The translations under genes were made by a program, and so were the position numbers. Positions 37,951 through 48,167 of a stretch of 64,000 nt of DNA are shown here, in pieces (the first letter of the stretch is position 1; each line of letters begins with the position of its first letter). The notes below the pieces were generated by a model. That model saw nothing but the letters and a program-made list of their open reading frames with translations. It had not been told where the DNA came from and ran no database searches. This DNA is from Nitrobacter sp. Nb-311A (GTDB lineage Bacteria; Pseudomonadota; Alphaproteobacteria; Rhizobiales; Xanthobacteraceae), in the NCBI RefSeq assembly GCF_000152905.1, contig NZ_CH672417.1, positions 319,585 through 383,584 on the forward strand, written 5' to 3'.

Positions 37951-38787
37951 CTAATACGCCGACTCTTGCGTCCGAGCCCAACGCTGCAAGCGATTGATGA
38001 CGAAGATCACCAGGAACGACACCACCAGCATGACCACCGCGATCGCGGTCGCGTCGGCGTAGCGGAATTCCGACAGGCGGATCACGATCAGCAGTGGCGC
38101 GATCTCGGACACATTCGGCAGGTTACCGGCGATGAAAATCACCGAACCGTATTCACCGACCGCGCGCGCGAATGCGAGCGCAAACCCCGTAAGCAGTGCC
38201 GGCAGAAGGCTGGGAAGAACAACCCGCCACACCGTCTGCCACCGGCTGGCGCCAAGACTGGCGGCGGCCTCCTCGATCTCCGGATCGAGGTCGATCAGCA
38301 CCGGCTGCACAGTGCGCACCACGAAGGGAATACCGATAAACACCATTGCGACGAAAATGCCGAGCGGCGTGAACGAAACCTTGACGCCCAGTTCGGCCAA
38401 CGGTGCGCCGAGCCAACCATTCTGCGAAAACAGCGTCGTAAGAGCGATGCCGGCGACCGCAGTCGGCAACGCAAAGGGAATATCGACGATGGCATCGAGA
38501 ATCCGGCGACCCGGAAACCGATAACGCACCAGCGCCCAGACAATGACGCTGCCCATCACCAGATTGGCCAGCGCGGCGAGAAACGCGAGCCCGAACGAAA
38601 TCTTCAGCGCGTTCAGAGTTCGCCGGCTGATGACGATGTCGAGAAACTGGGCAAAGTTCAGCTCAAATGACTTAAGAAACAATCCGGCAAGCGGAATCAG
38701 GACGATGACCGAAAGCCAGGTCAATGTCAGCCCCATGGTGAGGCCGAATCCCGGCAGAGTCCGTCGTCGTCCCGATCCCCCTTTCAC
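37951..38787 (-). CDS. cysT: Sulfate ABC transporter permease CysT
   Basis: A 278-residue permease with about six helices (LGLTLTWLSVIVLIPLAG-like first helix, MGSVIVWALVRYRFPGRRIL, FVRTVQPVLIDLDPEIEEAA). The EAA-type loop EIEEAAASLGASRWQTVWRVVLPSLLP is intact. It pairs with CysW to form the pore for sulfate carried by Sbp. The sbp stop is 24 bases upstream. Confidence 0.92.
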   Translation of the reverse strand: MKGGSGRRRTLPGFGLTMGLTLTWLSVIVLIPLAGLFLKSFELNFAQFLDIVISRRTLNALKISFGLAFLAALANLVMGSVIVWALVRYRFPGRRILDAIVDIPFALPTAVAGIALTTLFSQNGWLGAPLAELGVKVSFTPLGIFVAMVFIGIPFVVRTVQPVLIDLDPEIEEAAASLGASRWQTVWRVVLPSLLPALLTGFALAFARAVGEYGSVIFIAGNLPNVSEIAPLLIVIRLSEFRYADATAIAVVMLVVSFLVIFVINRLQRWARTQESAY

Positions 38788-38811
38788 GTTGTCCCGCTCC
38801 GCCCCGTCGAG

Positions 38812-39813
38812 TCAGTCCCTGTAGATCTGGTCGAAGATGCCGCCTTCACTGAAGTGCACCTTCTGCGCCTTGGCCCAACCGCCGAAGACGTCGTCGATCT
38901 TGAACAGGTCGACCTTAGGGAATATGTCGGCATACTTCTGGATTACTTCCGGGTTGGTCGGGCGGTAGTAGTTGCGTCCCGCGATATCCTGCGCTTCCTT
39001 CGTATACCAATATTTCAGATATGCCTCGGCAACGGCGCGCGTTCCTTTCTTGTCTACCACTTTGTCCACGACAGCAACCGGTGGTTCCGCCAGAATGGAG
39101 ATCGACGGCACCACAATCTCGAATTTGTCTTTTCCGAACTGCTTGAGCGCAAGAAAGGCTTCGTTCTCCCATGCAAGCAGCACGTCGCCTTCACCACGCT
39201 CGACGAAGGTAACTGTGGAGCCGCGCGCACCGGTATCGAGCACCGGAACGTGCTTGTAGATATCGGACACAAACTGTCTGGCCTTATCTTCCCCGCCAAG
39301 CTTTTTAAGCGCAAAACCCCACGCCGCGAGATAGTTCCAGCGCGCTCCGCCGGAGGTTTTGGGATTCGGCGTAATGACGTTGACGCCCGGCTTGATCAGA
39401 TCGTCCCAATCCTTGATGCCTTTGGGATTGCCCGTACGCACCAGGAAGACAATCGTTGATGTATAGGGGGACGAGTTTTCCGGCAACCGCTTCTGCCAGT
39501 CCTTTGCCAACAGACCGCGCTCCGCCACCTCATCGATGTCATAGGCGAGCGCGAGGGTCACCACATCGGCCCGAAGACCATCGATCACCGAGCGTGCCTG
39601 CTTTCCGGAGCCGCCGTGAGACTGCTTGATCTCGACGCTCTTGCCGGTTTCCTTTTGATAATGCGCAGCGAACGCCTTGTTGAAATCAACATACAGCTCT
39701 CTGGTCGGATCATATGAGACATTCAGCAACGATATATCGGCCGCGTAGGCAGAACCAACCCAGATCAAACCGGCCAAAACCATTAAGATTCGACGAAGCA
39801 TTTCCATCTCCAC
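38812..39813 (-). CDS. sbp: Periplasmic sulfate-binding protein Sbp
   Basis: A 333-residue solute-binding protein with a signal peptide ([18 protein letters not shown], cleaved near residue 24). Family motifs: [37 protein letters not shown] (sulfate-binding loop), [17 protein letters not shown] and [11 protein letters not shown]. These are the Sbp/CysP class; sulfate rather than thiosulfate is likely but not certain. ATG at 39801 is an equally possible start. The gene lies 117 bases from cysH; co-transcription with cysGH is likely. Confidence 0.92.
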   Translation of the reverse strand: MEMEMLRRILMVLAGLIWVGSAYAADISLLNVSYDPTRELYVDFNKAFAAHYQKETGKSVEIKQSHGGSGKQARSVIDGLRADVVTLALAYDIDEVAERGLLAKDWQKRLPENSSPYTSTIVFLVRTGNPKGIKDWDDLIKPGVNVITPNPKTSGGARWNYLAAWGFALKKLGGEDKARQFVSDIYKHVPVLDTGARGSTVTFVERGEGDVLLAWENEAFLALKQFGKDKFEIVVPSISILAEPPVAVVDKVVDKKGTRAVAEAYLKYWYTKEAQDIAGRNYYRPTNPEVIQKYADIFPKVDLFKIDDVFGGWAKAQKVHFSEGGIFDQIYRD

Positions 39814-39930
39814 AAGAGCCGCTCACGCGAGGACCGTTAGCGCCAGAACCCATGGATGAAACTCGTCAAAGGGCATGCGTAAGTCAACGGAACGAGATTT
39901 CAATGTTCGCGGCGGCGCAGAGTCATTTCC

Positions 39931-40692
39931 CTACGAAATCTTCATCGTGTGAATGCCGCATTCCGTCTTGGCTCTGCCGCGCCAGCGACCGGCCCGCGCA
40001 TCCTCGCCGGCCTGCCCGCGGCTGGTGCACGGCATGCATCCGACGGAGCGGAAACCGGATGCCACCAACGGATGCTGCGGCAGCTTTGCCGACGCATAGA
40101 TCGCCTCGATATCCTCGCGCGAGGCGTTCGCGAACGGATTGAACTTGAGCCGCGTCCCGTCATCCTCGACCATCGGGATGTCGGCGCGCAGCCCGCCCTG
40201 AAACCGCTTGCGGCCATTGATCCACGCGGCGAACGGCTGAAGCGCGCGCGCAAGCGGCTCCACTTTCCGTATCCGGCAGCAGGCGTCCGGATCCGAAAGC
40301 CACAACTCGCGACCGGAGTCCTCCCGCTTCAACGCTTCGTCGGACGGCGGAATGGAGCGAACATCTCGCAGGCCGAGCGCGGCGATCAACGTGTCACGAT
40401 AAGTCAGCGTTTCCTCGAACAGCCATCCGGTATCGAGAAAGATCACCGGAATGGCCGGATCGACATCCGCCATCACCTTGAGCAGCGCCGCCGACTCGGT
40501 CCCGAACGACGATACCAGCGCCAGCCTCTCACGACCGACCGCGCGAAGCGCCGCACTTATCACATCCGCGGGCGAAGCATCGCGTAAGGACTCGTTCAGC
40601 GCGGCCGCAGCAGGCAATGCGGGAGCCTCCGCCACGGGAGATTGCCCCGTCGGATCCGTCGCGACGCTCTCTCGTTCAGGCAGAGAAGTCAT
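39931..40692 (-). CDS. cysH: Adenylyl-sulfate (APS) reductase, iron-sulfur type
   Basis: A 253-residue thioredoxin-dependent reductase that reduces APS (or PAPS) to sulfite. Besides the catalytic Cys245 in ECGIH it has Cys138-Cys139 and Cys219/Cys222 (DACC, GCMPC), the four ligands of a [4Fe-4S] cluster; this marks the APS-specific plant/rhizobial class rather than the cluster-free PAPS enzyme of E. coli. The PP-loop SSFGTESAALLK is present. Start overlaps the cysG stop by four bases (40689-40692), so the two are coupled. Confidence 0.93.
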   Translation of the reverse strand: MTSLPERESVATDPTGQSPVAEAPALPAAAALNESLRDASPADVISAALRAVGRERLALVSSFGTESAALLKVMADVDPAIPVIFLDTGWLFEETLTYRDTLIAALGLRDVRSIPPSDEALKREDSGRELWLSDPDACCRIRKVEPLARALQPFAAWINGRKRFQGGLRADIPMVEDDGTRLKFNPFANASREDIEAIYASAKLPQHPLVASGFRSVGCMPCTSRGQAGEDARAGRWRGRAKTECGIHTMKIS

Positions 40693-42125
40693 TCTGCGGC
40701 CACATGAAGTGTCTGGAGGAAGGAATTCCGGCTCGCGTTGCGCCCCAGCGCGGAATGCAACACGACATCGCCGATCACGAGGATGGCGGGGCCGCCCTCG
40801 ACATCGCGAACCAGTGCCGGAAGATGATCCAGGATGCCGACGGCGGATTTGGCGTCGGGACGGGTGGCGCGAGCGAACACGCCGACCGGAGTTTCGGGCG
40901 AACGCCCGGCCTCCAGCAACCCGCTGCGGATCGCCGCCGCCGCCGTGATTCCCATATAGACCACAACCGTCATCTTGCGGTCGGTCAGCGCCGACCAGTC
41001 GACGTTCGAAGCGTCGCGAGCCTTGTGCGCGGTCAGGAAGGTGACGCGTAGCGCTTCATGGCGGTAAGTGAGCGGCACCTCGGATTCCGCAGCCGCGCCG
41101 ATCCCCGCTGTAATTCCGGGAATAACCGAATAGGCGACACCGGCCTCTCGTAGCGCCTCAATCTCTTCGCCACCGCGGCCGAAAACGAAGGGATCGCCGC
41201 CCTTGAGGCGGACGGCACGCTGGCCGGATCTGGCGGCATCGATCAGCAGCCGGTTGATGGCGTCCTGCCCGATGCCGGGCTTGCCGACGCGGCGTCCCAC
41301 CGGCACACGCACCGCGTCGCGGCGCGCGCGATCGAGAATCTCTGGCGTGACCAGTTCATCATAGAATACGATGTCGGCATCCTGTAGCGCCCGCAGCGCC
41401 TTGATGGTGAGCAGATCCGGATCGCCCGGCCCCGCGCCGACCAGCGTAACGCGGCCCGCGATATCGCCGGGAACAGATGCACCCGCATAAACTGTCGGAT
41501 CGACAATCGCCTTCAGTGAACCTTCGGCTTCATCGGAGCGGCCGGCAAGAACCGCCTCGCCGATCGGACCATCGATCACACGTTCCCAAAAGCGACGACG
41601 CAACGGGAGGTCGGGAATGTGGTCATGAATCGATTTACGCCAGCGCCCGATCATAGCCGCGAGATCGCCGATTCGCGCCGGCAAGGCTGCTTCGATGCGT
41701 TCGCGCACCCGCCGCGCCACCACGGGCGACGTACCGCCGGTGCCGATCGCCGCCACCACGTCGCCACGATCCACGATCGCAGGAACGATGAAACTCGAAC
41801 GGGCGGGATCGTCCATCACATTGACCGGCACGCCAGCCGCCAACGCGCGGGCCGCAACGGCCTCGCCGATCTTCCCGGCGCCGGCGCAGAACACCGCGAC
41901 GACACCATCAAGATCAGCCATGCACGGATCGGATTCCGCTGGCTCGATCCGCGAAGCGGCAGCCGCGTCAAGACCGGGAACTACAAAATCGCCGTCGGTC
42001 GCGTGCCAGCGCACCTGCGCTTCCGCCGCAAGCAACAGGCGCAGCCTGGCACGAACCAGGTCGCCCGCTCCGACCAGAAGGATCGGACCACGACTGGAAT
42101 CGAGGAAGATCGGGAGAAATTTCAT
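40689..42125 (-). CDS. cysG: Siroheme synthase CysG
   Basis: A 478-residue fused enzyme. Residues 1-about 200 form the precorrin-2 dehydrogenase/ferrochelatase part (LPIFLDSSRGPILLVGAGD, NAD site). About 215-470 is uroporphyrinogen-III C-methyltransferase with VTLVGAGPGDPDLLTIKALRALQ and AVRLKGGDPFVFGRGGEE. The product, siroheme, is the cofactor of sulfite and nitrite reductases. First gene of the minus-strand cys run; the ATG at 42125 faces the shared control region. No sulfite reductase gene follows, unlike in several relatives. Confidence 0.94.
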   Translation of the reverse strand: MKFLPIFLDSSRGPILLVGAGDLVRARLRLLLAAEAQVRWHATDGDFVVPGLDAAAASRIEPAESDPCMADLDGVVAVFCAGAGKIGEAVAARALAAGVPVNVMDDPARSSFIVPAIVDRGDVVAAIGTGGTSPVVARRVRERIEAALPARIGDLAAMIGRWRKSIHDHIPDLPLRRRFWERVIDGPIGEAVLAGRSDEAEGSLKAIVDPTVYAGASVPGDIAGRVTLVGAGPGDPDLLTIKALRALQDADIVFYDELVTPEILDRARRDAVRVPVGRRVGKPGIGQDAINRLLIDAARSGQRAVRLKGGDPFVFGRGGEEIEALREAGVAYSVIPGITAGIGAAAESEVPLTYRHEALRVTFLTAHKARDASNVDWSALTDRKMTVVVYMGITAAAAIRSGLLEAGRSPETPVGVFARATRPDAKSAVGILDHLPALVRDVEGGPAILVIGDVVLHSALGRNASRNSFLQTLHVAAE

Positions 42126-42159
42126 TTGGCGTTCTCTTACTCCCTAAGCAGGGTTGACT

Positions 42160-42213
42160 GAAATTATTTTCTATTTATGTATCTGGCAAGATCGCAAAAC
42201 AGAAAATTATTTC
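42160..42213. promoter_or_regulatory. Inverted-repeat operator candidate in cysG/cysD control region
   Basis: The divergent 253-base region is strikingly AT-rich. GAAATTATTTTCT (42160-42172) is repeated in inverted orientation as AGAAAATTATTTC (42201-42213) with one mismatch, spaced 41 bases centre to centre, about four helix turns. It lies about 35 bases upstream of cysG and about 165 from cysD, fitting a dimer pair or looping site. The regulator is not identified (a LysR-type Cys regulator would be the first guess). Confidence 0.5.
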
Positions 42214-42378
42214 TTCTATGTAGAGAGCCAAGTATAGAATTTCCTGCTTCGAAGTACTGCCCGGGAGAGATGCATCTTCTCAGCCCCCGAAATCCTCAAA
42301 ATGGCGGCCGCTGACTTCGACGATTAGCGGCTCGGCCGTCGACTGTGACCGAAGAAAAAAGAAGTTAAGGAGCAGGCC

Positions 42379-43185
42379 ATGCAGCCTGGAATGGACCACC
42401 TCGATGCGCTTGAAGCGCAGAGCATCTACATTTTCCGGGAAGCGTTTGCCCGTCTGAAAAAGCTCGCGCTGCTGTGGTCGTTGGGCAAAGACTCCAACGT
42501 GATGATCTGGCTGGCGCGCAAGGCATTCTTCGGCCGGGTTCCGTTCCCGGCGTTACACGTGGACACCGAGAAGAAATTCCCGGAGATGTACGCGTTTCGC
42601 GATCACTACTCCAAGGAGTGGGGCCTCGACCTCAAAGTTGATTACTGTCCGCCGGTCGAGGCGATCGACCCGACCTTGCCGCCCGCCGCACGCTCCGCAG
42701 CGCGCAAGACCGAGGGGCTGAAACTCGCTTTGAACAAATACGGCTTCGACGGGCTGATCGCCGGTATCCGCCGCGACGAGGAAGCGACCCGCGCCAAGGA
42801 ACGGGTGTTTTCGCCGCGCGGCACCGAAGGCGGATGGGACGTGCGCGACCAGCCCCCGGAATTCTGGGACCAGTTCAACGCCTCGCCGCCTCCCGGCGCT
42901 CACTTACGCATTCATCCGATCCTGCACTGGACCGAGGCGGATATCTGGGCCTACACCAAGCGGGAGAACATCCCGATCATTCCGCTGTATCTGGCGAAGG
43001 ACGGCAAACGCTATCGTTCGCTCGGCGACGCCGACATTACCTTTCCCGTTCCTTCGACCGCATCGAGCATCGACGAGATTCTGGTCGAACTCGAAGGCAC
43101 CAAGATTCCCGAACGCGCCGGACGCGCACTCGACCACGAGACCGAAGACGCCTTTGAGCGGCTTCGCGTCGCCGGCTATCTCTGA
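42379..43185 (+). CDS. cysD: Sulfate adenylyltransferase subunit CysD
   Basis: A 268-residue PP-loop ATP sulfurylase subunit; it makes adenylyl sulfate from sulfate and ATP with CysN's GTPase. The loop LLWSLGKDSNVMIWLARKAF holds the modified SGGKDS signature. Other conserved parts: HVDTEKKFPEMYAFRDHY and GIRRDEEATRAKERVFSPR. It has a good ribosome site (AAGGAG) just before 42379; a second ATG at 42391 is possible. First gene of the plus-strand operon, 26 bases before cysNC. Confidence 0.94.
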   Translation: MQPGMDHLDALEAQSIYIFREAFARLKKLALLWSLGKDSNVMIWLARKAFFGRVPFPALHVDTEKKFPEMYAFRDHYSKEWGLDLKVDYCPPVEAIDPTLPPAARSAARKTEGLKLALNKYGFDGLIAGIRRDEEATRAKERVFSPRGTEGGWDVRDQPPEFWDQFNASPPPGAHLRIHPILHWTEADIWAYTKRENIPIIPLYLAKDGKRYRSLGDADITFPVPSTASSIDEILVELEGTKIPERAGRALDHETEDAFERLRVAGYL

Positions 43186-43211
43186 TCTGAATCGAATCGA
43201 GCGATTTTCCA

Positions 43212-45137
43212 ATGAATATCATCGCATCCAACCTCGCGTCGAACGCTACCCTCGCGACGCCCAACGGCACGACCCGCCCTCAGGTCCGCATCGTCATTGT
43301 CGGCCACGTCGATCACGGCAAGTCAACGCTGGTCGGGCGGCTGCTGCACGAGACCGGCAGCCTGCCCGACGGCAAGCTTGAGATGCTGAAAGCGGTCAGC
43401 GCGCGGCGCGGCATGCCGTTCGAATGGTCGTTCCTGCTGGACGCCCTGCAAACCGAGCGCGATCAGGGCATCACCATCGATACCACGCAGATCCGCTTCC
43501 GCACGCGCTCGCGCGACGTGGTGCTGATCGACGCGCCTGGCCATGCCGAATTCCTGCGCAACATGATCACCGGCGCAGCCCAGGCCGACGGCGCCGTACT
43601 CATCATCGACGCGCTGGAAGGCGTGCGCGACCAGACGCGGCGGCACGGCTACCTGCTGCATCTGCTTGGCGTCAAACAGGTCGCCGTCGTCGTCAACAAG
43701 ATGGACCGCGTCGACTTCAGCGCGGAACGCTTTGGCGTCATTCGAGACGAGATTACCGCGCACCTGACCGGCCTTGGCCTCGCGCCGACGGCGGTGATTC
43801 CGATCTCGGCCCGCGATGGCGACGGCGTGTCCGAGCGGACTGCGAAGATCGACTGGTACAACGGTCCCACCGTGGTCGAAGCCATCGATGCGCTGCACCC
43901 GGCGCGGCCGCTGGATGAACTGGCGCTGCGCCTCCCCGTTCAGGCTATCTACAAATTCGACGATCGGCGGATCGTCGCCGGACGCATCGAGTCGGGCGGG
44001 CTGACCGCGGGCGACGAGATCGTGATCATGCCGGCCGGAAAGATCGCAAGGATTCGCAGCGTCGAAGGCTGGCCCTCGAGCCCGGCGGACGCGCAAGGCG
44101 CCGGCCGCTCGGTCGGCATCACGCTCGACCGCGAACTGTTCGTCGAGCGCGGCGATGTCATTGCGCACGTCGGATCGGCCCCGCGGGATACCCGAAGGAT
44201 TCGGGCGCGCATCTTCTGGCTTCACGAGCAACCGCTCGCGGCCGGCGCATCCATTCTGCTGCGGCTCGGCAACAAGGAAACGCGAGCCGTCGTCGTGGCC
44301 ATCGAGAAGGCCGTTGATCCGGGCGAACTTTCGAGCGCCGAGACCAAGGCGATCGCGCGCAATCACGTCGGTGAAATCGACATCTCGCTTTCGCAACCGC
44401 TCGCCGCCGACCCATATGTCGACAATCCTCGCACCGGCCGCCTCGTGATCGAGGTCAACGGGCGCATCGCCGGCGGCGGGCTCGTGCTCAGCGTCGACGC
44501 AGGACAGCGCGCGGTTCCGGTCGACATCGTGCCGGTAGAATCCGCGCTGCGGCCGGACGAGCGCTCCGCCCGCTATCGTCACAATGGCGCGGTGGTGTGG
44601 CTGACGGGATTGCCGGGCTCGGGCAAATCCACGCTGGCCCGCGCGCTGGAGCGAAAACTATTCAGCGACGGCGGCTCGCCGATCCTGCTCGACGGCGACA
44701 CGCTGCGCGCCGGATTGAACGGCGACCTCGGTTTCTCACCGCAGGATCGCACGGAGAACATCCGTCGGCTCGCGGAGGTCGCCACGCATCTCGCCCGCAA
44801 TGGTCACGTCGCGATCGTCGCGGCGGTCTCCCCGTTGCGCGAGGATCGCGCCGCGGCGCGGCGCATCGCCGACAACGTCTTCCGCGAGGTTTATGTCGCA
44901 ACGCCGGCTGACGTTTGCGAGCGCCGCGACCCCAAGGGCCACTATGCGAAAGCGCGCGCGGGCGTGCTGCATGGCTTCACCGGCATCGGAAACGACTATC
45001 AGCCGCCAGAGTCGGTGGAACTGGCGATCGATACCTCGTCCTGCACGGTCAGCGATGCCACCGACGAGATCGAGCGGATGCTGATCAGAACCGGCATTCT
45101 GTTCGACGAAGTGACCGATCTCGCCGCCAACATCTAG
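43212..45137 (+). CDS. cysNC: Fused sulfate adenylyltransferase large subunit / APS kinase (CysNC)
   Basis: A 641-residue bifunctional enzyme. The EF-Tu-like GTPase part (about 20-450) carries GHVDHGKS (31-38), DAPGH and NKMD. The APS kinase part starts near 455 with [13 protein letters not shown] (P-loop 466-473) and ends at 641, making PAPS. The fusion is typical of rhizobia and relatives. Working with CysD, it activates sulfate; APS reductase or PAPS users take the product. Stop at 45137 is followed by a family B repeat. Confidence 0.95.
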   Translation: MNIIASNLASNATLATPNGTTRPQVRIVIVGHVDHGKSTLVGRLLHETGSLPDGKLEMLKAVSARRGMPFEWSFLLDALQTERDQGITIDTTQIRFRTRSRDVVLIDAPGHAEFLRNMITGAAQADGAVLIIDALEGVRDQTRRHGYLLHLLGVKQVAVVVNKMDRVDFSAERFGVIRDEITAHLTGLGLAPTAVIPISARDGDGVSERTAKIDWYNGPTVVEAIDALHPARPLDELALRLPVQAIYKFDDRRIVAGRIESGGLTAGDEIVIMPAGKIARIRSVEGWPSSPADAQGAGRSVGITLDRELFVERGDVIAHVGSAPRDTRRIRARIFWLHEQPLAAGASILLRLGNKETRAVVVAIEKAVDPGELSSAETKAIARNHVGEIDISLSQPLAADPYVDNPRTGRLVIEVNGRIAGGGLVLSVDAGQRAVPVDIVPVESALRPDERSARYRHNGAVVWLTGLPGSGKSTLARALERKLFSDGGSPILLDGDTLRAGLNGDLGFSPQDRTENIRRLAEVATHLARNGHVAIVAAVSPLREDRAAARRIADNVFREVYVATPADVCERRDPKGHYAKARAGVLHGFTGIGNDYQPPESVELAIDTSSCTVSDATDEIERMLIRTGILFDEVTDLAANI

Positions 45138-45265
45138 CATCTCGCTTCTGATGGGGTCATAAGCGAGGCTCTGGATTTTGTTTTGACGCGTTTCCTTCAC
45201 GCGAACCGGAGTCCATCCTCGGGTCAAGCCCGAGGACATGCTTCGCTCGAAAACGCCATGGGCTT
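45138..45265. repeat. Palindromic repeat, family B, copy 2 (reversed)
   Basis: Directly after cysNC: CTCGCTTCTGATGGGGTC-like arm, then GATTTTGTTTTGACGCG, then CGAACCGGAGTCCATC, and a hairpin CCTCGGG-TCAAG-CCCGAGG, ending CTTCGCTCGAAAACGC. In reverse orientation this matches the element at 25607-25706, with an extra hairpin. The remainder to the glcB start (45428) holds no gene. It may help end cysNC transcription. Confidence 0.6.
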
Positions 45266-45427
45266 GCGAATCCCGGGACCACCGCCGCGAACCTCACATG
45301 GCGGCGACTAACGTGGCGGGCTTCTCACGGCGCCGGCTTTGGCGCAAGATGGTTGCCGAAGGCCGTGTTCTGGCGACCCGGCCTTGAACGGCGCATGGTC
45401 GCCGTTTCTCGCGAGAAGCCCGTTGAT

Positions 45428-47620
45428 ATGACCCGAATCGACGCCCACGGACTGAAGATCGCACCTGTCCTGTTCGACTTTATCGCCGCCGAAGCGACGC
45501 CGCGGACCGGCATCGCTCCCGAGGCCTTCTGGGCCGGACTTGCAGCGATCGTGCGCGATCTTGGACCGAGAAACCGCGAATTGCTCGCGGTACGCGATAG
45601 GTTGCAGGCCAAGATCGACGACTGGCATCGCACTCATAAAGACACCCCGTTCGACATCAACGCCTACACCGCGTTCCTGACGGATATCGGCTATCTGGAA
45701 TCGGAGCCGGAGACGCGGCAGGTCGAAACTGCCAATACCGATGACGAGATCGGCAAGATCTGCGGTCCGCAACTGGTGGTGCCGCTGACCAACGCGCGCT
45801 ACGCGCTGAACGCCGCCAACGCGCGCTGGGGCAGCCTCTACGATGCGTTGTACGGCACCGACGCCATTGCGCACGAGACCGGCGAGGCCAACGGCTATGA
45901 TAGGGCGCGCGGCGACAAGGTGATTGCGAGGGCGAAGGCCTTCCTCGATACGGCAGCGCCGCTTGCGAACGGTGCTCATGCTGACGTCACAGGCTACAGC
46001 GTGTGCAACGGACGCCTCTCGGTCAAACTCAAGAACGGCGGCACCGCCGGTTTGAAGACGGAATCGCAGTTCGTGGGCTACCAGGGCGATGCGAGTGCTC
46101 CATCCGCAATCCTGCTCGTCAACCACGGTCTGCACATCGATATCCAGGTCGAGCGCGCCCACCCCATCGGCAAGGATGATCCTGCCGGCGTCGCCGACGT
46201 GATCATCGAGGCCGCCATCAGCACCATTCTCGACATGGAGGACAGCGCCGCCGCCGTCGATGCCGACGACAAGGTTCTGGTGTATCGCAACACGCTCGGC
46301 CTGATGAACGGCACCCTCACCGACACTTTTGAAAAAAGCGGCAAGACCGTCACCCGCACCCTCAACCCAGACCGCGTCTATACCGCGCCGGAGGGCGGGC
46401 GACTCACGCTGCACGGACGAAGCCTGCTTTTGATCCGTAACGTCGGTCACCACATGTTCACCGACGCGGTGCTCGACCCGCACGACGCCGAGATTCCCGA
46501 GGGCCTGCTCGACGCAGCCGTATCGGGCCTGCTGGCGATACACGACATCAACGGGATTTCGAAAAAGCGGAACAGCCGCAACGGTTCGCTCTACCTGGTC
46601 AAGCCGAAGATGCACGGCCCCGACGAAGTCGCGCTGACCTGCGAACTGTTCGGCCGCGTCGAGGCGATGCTCGGACTGCGGGAGAACACGCTCAAGATCG
46701 GCATCATGGACGAAGAACGCCGCACCACGGTCAACCTCAAGGCCTGCATCCAGATCGCACTGAAACGCGTCTGCTTCATCAATACCGGCTTTTTCGACCG
46801 CACCGGCGACGAGATTCACACCTCGATGGAAGCCGGTCCGATGGTCCGCAAAGGCGAGATGAAAGCACAGCCATGGATCAAGGCCTATGAGGACTGGAAT
46901 GTCGACATCGGCCTGATCGATGGTCTGCCCGGCCGCGCCCAGATCGGCAAGGGCATGTGGGCCGCGCCCGACAGGATGGCGGACATGCTCGCGCAGAAAA
47001 TCAGCCACCCGGAAGCAGGCGCCACCACCGCATGGGTGCCGTCACCGACCGCGGCGACGCTGCACGCCTTGCACTACCATCAGATCGACGTGCTGAAGCG
47101 GCAGCAGGAACTGAAGGCGGGCGGGCGGCGCGCCAGGCTGTCCGATCTTCTCACGATCCCGGTGTCTCATTCGAACTGGGGGCCCGAAGACCTGAAGCAG
47201 GAAATCGACAACAACTGTCAGGGAATTCTCGGCTACGTGGTGCGCTGGATCGATCAGGGCGTCGGCTGTTCGAAGGTGCCTGATATCCACGACATCGGCT
47301 TGATGGAAGATCGCGCCACGCTGCGGATTTCCAGTCAGCATCTGGCGAACTGGCTGCATCATGGCGTCGTTACCCGCGATCAGGTGATGGATTCGCTCAA
47401 ACGCATGGCCGTCATCGTTGACGAACAGAACGCAGGCGATTCGCTCTACAAGCCGATGGCGCCGAATTTCGACAGCACGGCCTTCAGAGCTGCCTGTGAT
47501 CTGGTGTTCAAGGGCCGCGAGCAGCCGAACGGCTATACCGAATACATCCTGACCGAACGACGGCGCGAAGCCAAGGCGGAGCGCCACGGATTGACGGCTC
47601 GATCCTGCGAACAGCAATGA
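45428..47620 (+). CDS. glcB: Malate synthase G
   Basis: A 730-residue glyoxylate-shunt enzyme making malate from glyoxylate and acetyl-CoA. The G isoform is recognised by its length and by [20 protein letters not shown] (catalytic acid region), [19 protein letters not shown] and [24 protein letters not shown] at 45428 ([17 protein letters not shown]) selected by fit; ATG codons at 45353 or 45398 would add up to 25 residues. No isocitrate lyase is in the window. Single-gene unit by spacing. Confidence 0.94.
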   Translation: MTRIDAHGLKIAPVLFDFIAAEATPRTGIAPEAFWAGLAAIVRDLGPRNRELLAVRDRLQAKIDDWHRTHKDTPFDINAYTAFLTDIGYLESEPETRQVETANTDDEIGKICGPQLVVPLTNARYALNAANARWGSLYDALYGTDAIAHETGEANGYDRARGDKVIARAKAFLDTAAPLANGAHADVTGYSVCNGRLSVKLKNGGTAGLKTESQFVGYQGDASAPSAILLVNHGLHIDIQVERAHPIGKDDPAGVADVIIEAAISTILDMEDSAAAVDADDKVLVYRNTLGLMNGTLTDTFEKSGKTVTRTLNPDRVYTAPEGGRLTLHGRSLLLIRNVGHHMFTDAVLDPHDAEIPEGLLDAAVSGLLAIHDINGISKKRNSRNGSLYLVKPKMHGPDEVALTCELFGRVEAMLGLRENTLKIGIMDEERRTTVNLKACIQIALKRVCFINTGFFDRTGDEIHTSMEAGPMVRKGEMKAQPWIKAYEDWNVDIGLIDGLPGRAQIGKGMWAAPDRMADMLAQKISHPEAGATTAWVPSPTAATLHALHYHQIDVLKRQQELKAGGRRARLSDLLTIPVSHSNWGPEDLKQEIDNNCQGILGYVVRWIDQGVGCSKVPDIHDIGLMEDRATLRISSQHLANWLHHGVVTRDQVMDSLKRMAVIVDEQNAGDSLYKPMAPNFDSTAFRAACDLVFKGREQPNGYTEYILTERRREAKAERHGLTARSCEQQ

Positions 47621-47704
47621 ACCGGCCCCCCGCGCGGCCGTCGGGAGCAGCCTTGCTTGTCACGGGCGCCGCGCGCGTCACCCTCGGCGCCGTCAGCACT
47701 TGCC

Positions 47705-47860
47705 TCAGAATATCTGAAGATTTTTCAGCGCCGCAGCAACGCCGATCGCGATGACGGCGGTGCGGGCTATTTTCCTGCCGCGTCCGCCAACCGGCGACAC
47801 GCTGATAAAATAAAGAACAAGAACCACGACGAAAAATGTAATCAGGAGGGTGATGAACAT
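47705..47860 (-). CDS. Small membrane protein of unknown function
   Basis: A 51-residue frame from ATG 47860 to TGA 47705: MFITLLITFFVVVLVLYFIS is a membrane helix, then a short basic turn (GGRGRK) and a second helix IARTAVIAIGVAAAL. A ribosome site GAGGAAG lies 6-12 bases upstream. A stress-type promoter-like pair (GGAAC at 47951-47947, then GATT after 17 bases) precedes it. I do not recognise a family. Two-helix small membrane proteins are common in stress regions. Confidence 0.5.
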   Translation of the reverse strand: MFITLLITFFVVVLVLYFISVSPVGGRGRKIARTAVIAIGVAAALKNLQIF

Positions 47861-48167
47861 CGTAGCTTCCTCAATTGACCGCCGGAATTCAAGAGAAAGC
47901 GCCCTTCCAATTTGGCGCGCGAGCCAATCCCTGGCAAAGCCAGAAGGTTCCTAACAAAGCACCACCGCGCAGAATGACCGTGGACGTGTTGGCCACCGAC
48001 CGGGTTTCCGATGTTCTGAACCCTCGACGTTCCCGAGCACGGCGTCATGACGTTGCGACTGTCCCGCATCGGACGTTGGAGCATCATTCCCGATTCCGAC
48101 GGTCGCGGAACTTTAGCCTCGACAGCACGTTTGGCTTTCATATCCCTCAAGTTTTCAGGAGCGTTGG
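47861..48167. other. Divergent control region of stress-associated small genes
   Basis: 307 bases between the small membrane protein (minus) and the DUF883 gene (plus). It holds a perfect EcfG-type promoter for the plus-strand gene (48107-48131) and a weaker GGAAC-N17-GATT sequence facing the minus gene. No other gene. Confidence 0.6.
48107..48131 (+). promoter_or_regulatory. EcfG-type (general stress) promoter
   Basis: GGAAC at 48107-48111, a 16-base spacer, then CGTT at 48128-48131. This equals the alphaproteobacterial EcfG consensus GGAAC-N16/17-CGTT exactly. The downstream ATG at 48168 leaves a leader of about 30 bases with AGGAG ribosome site. The EcfG sigma factor itself is encoded about 3 kb away. 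Confidence 0.8.

Noticed and set aside
45308..47008. 566-residue minus-strand frame opposite glcB
   Set aside because: Shadow of malate synthase codons; no homologous motif.
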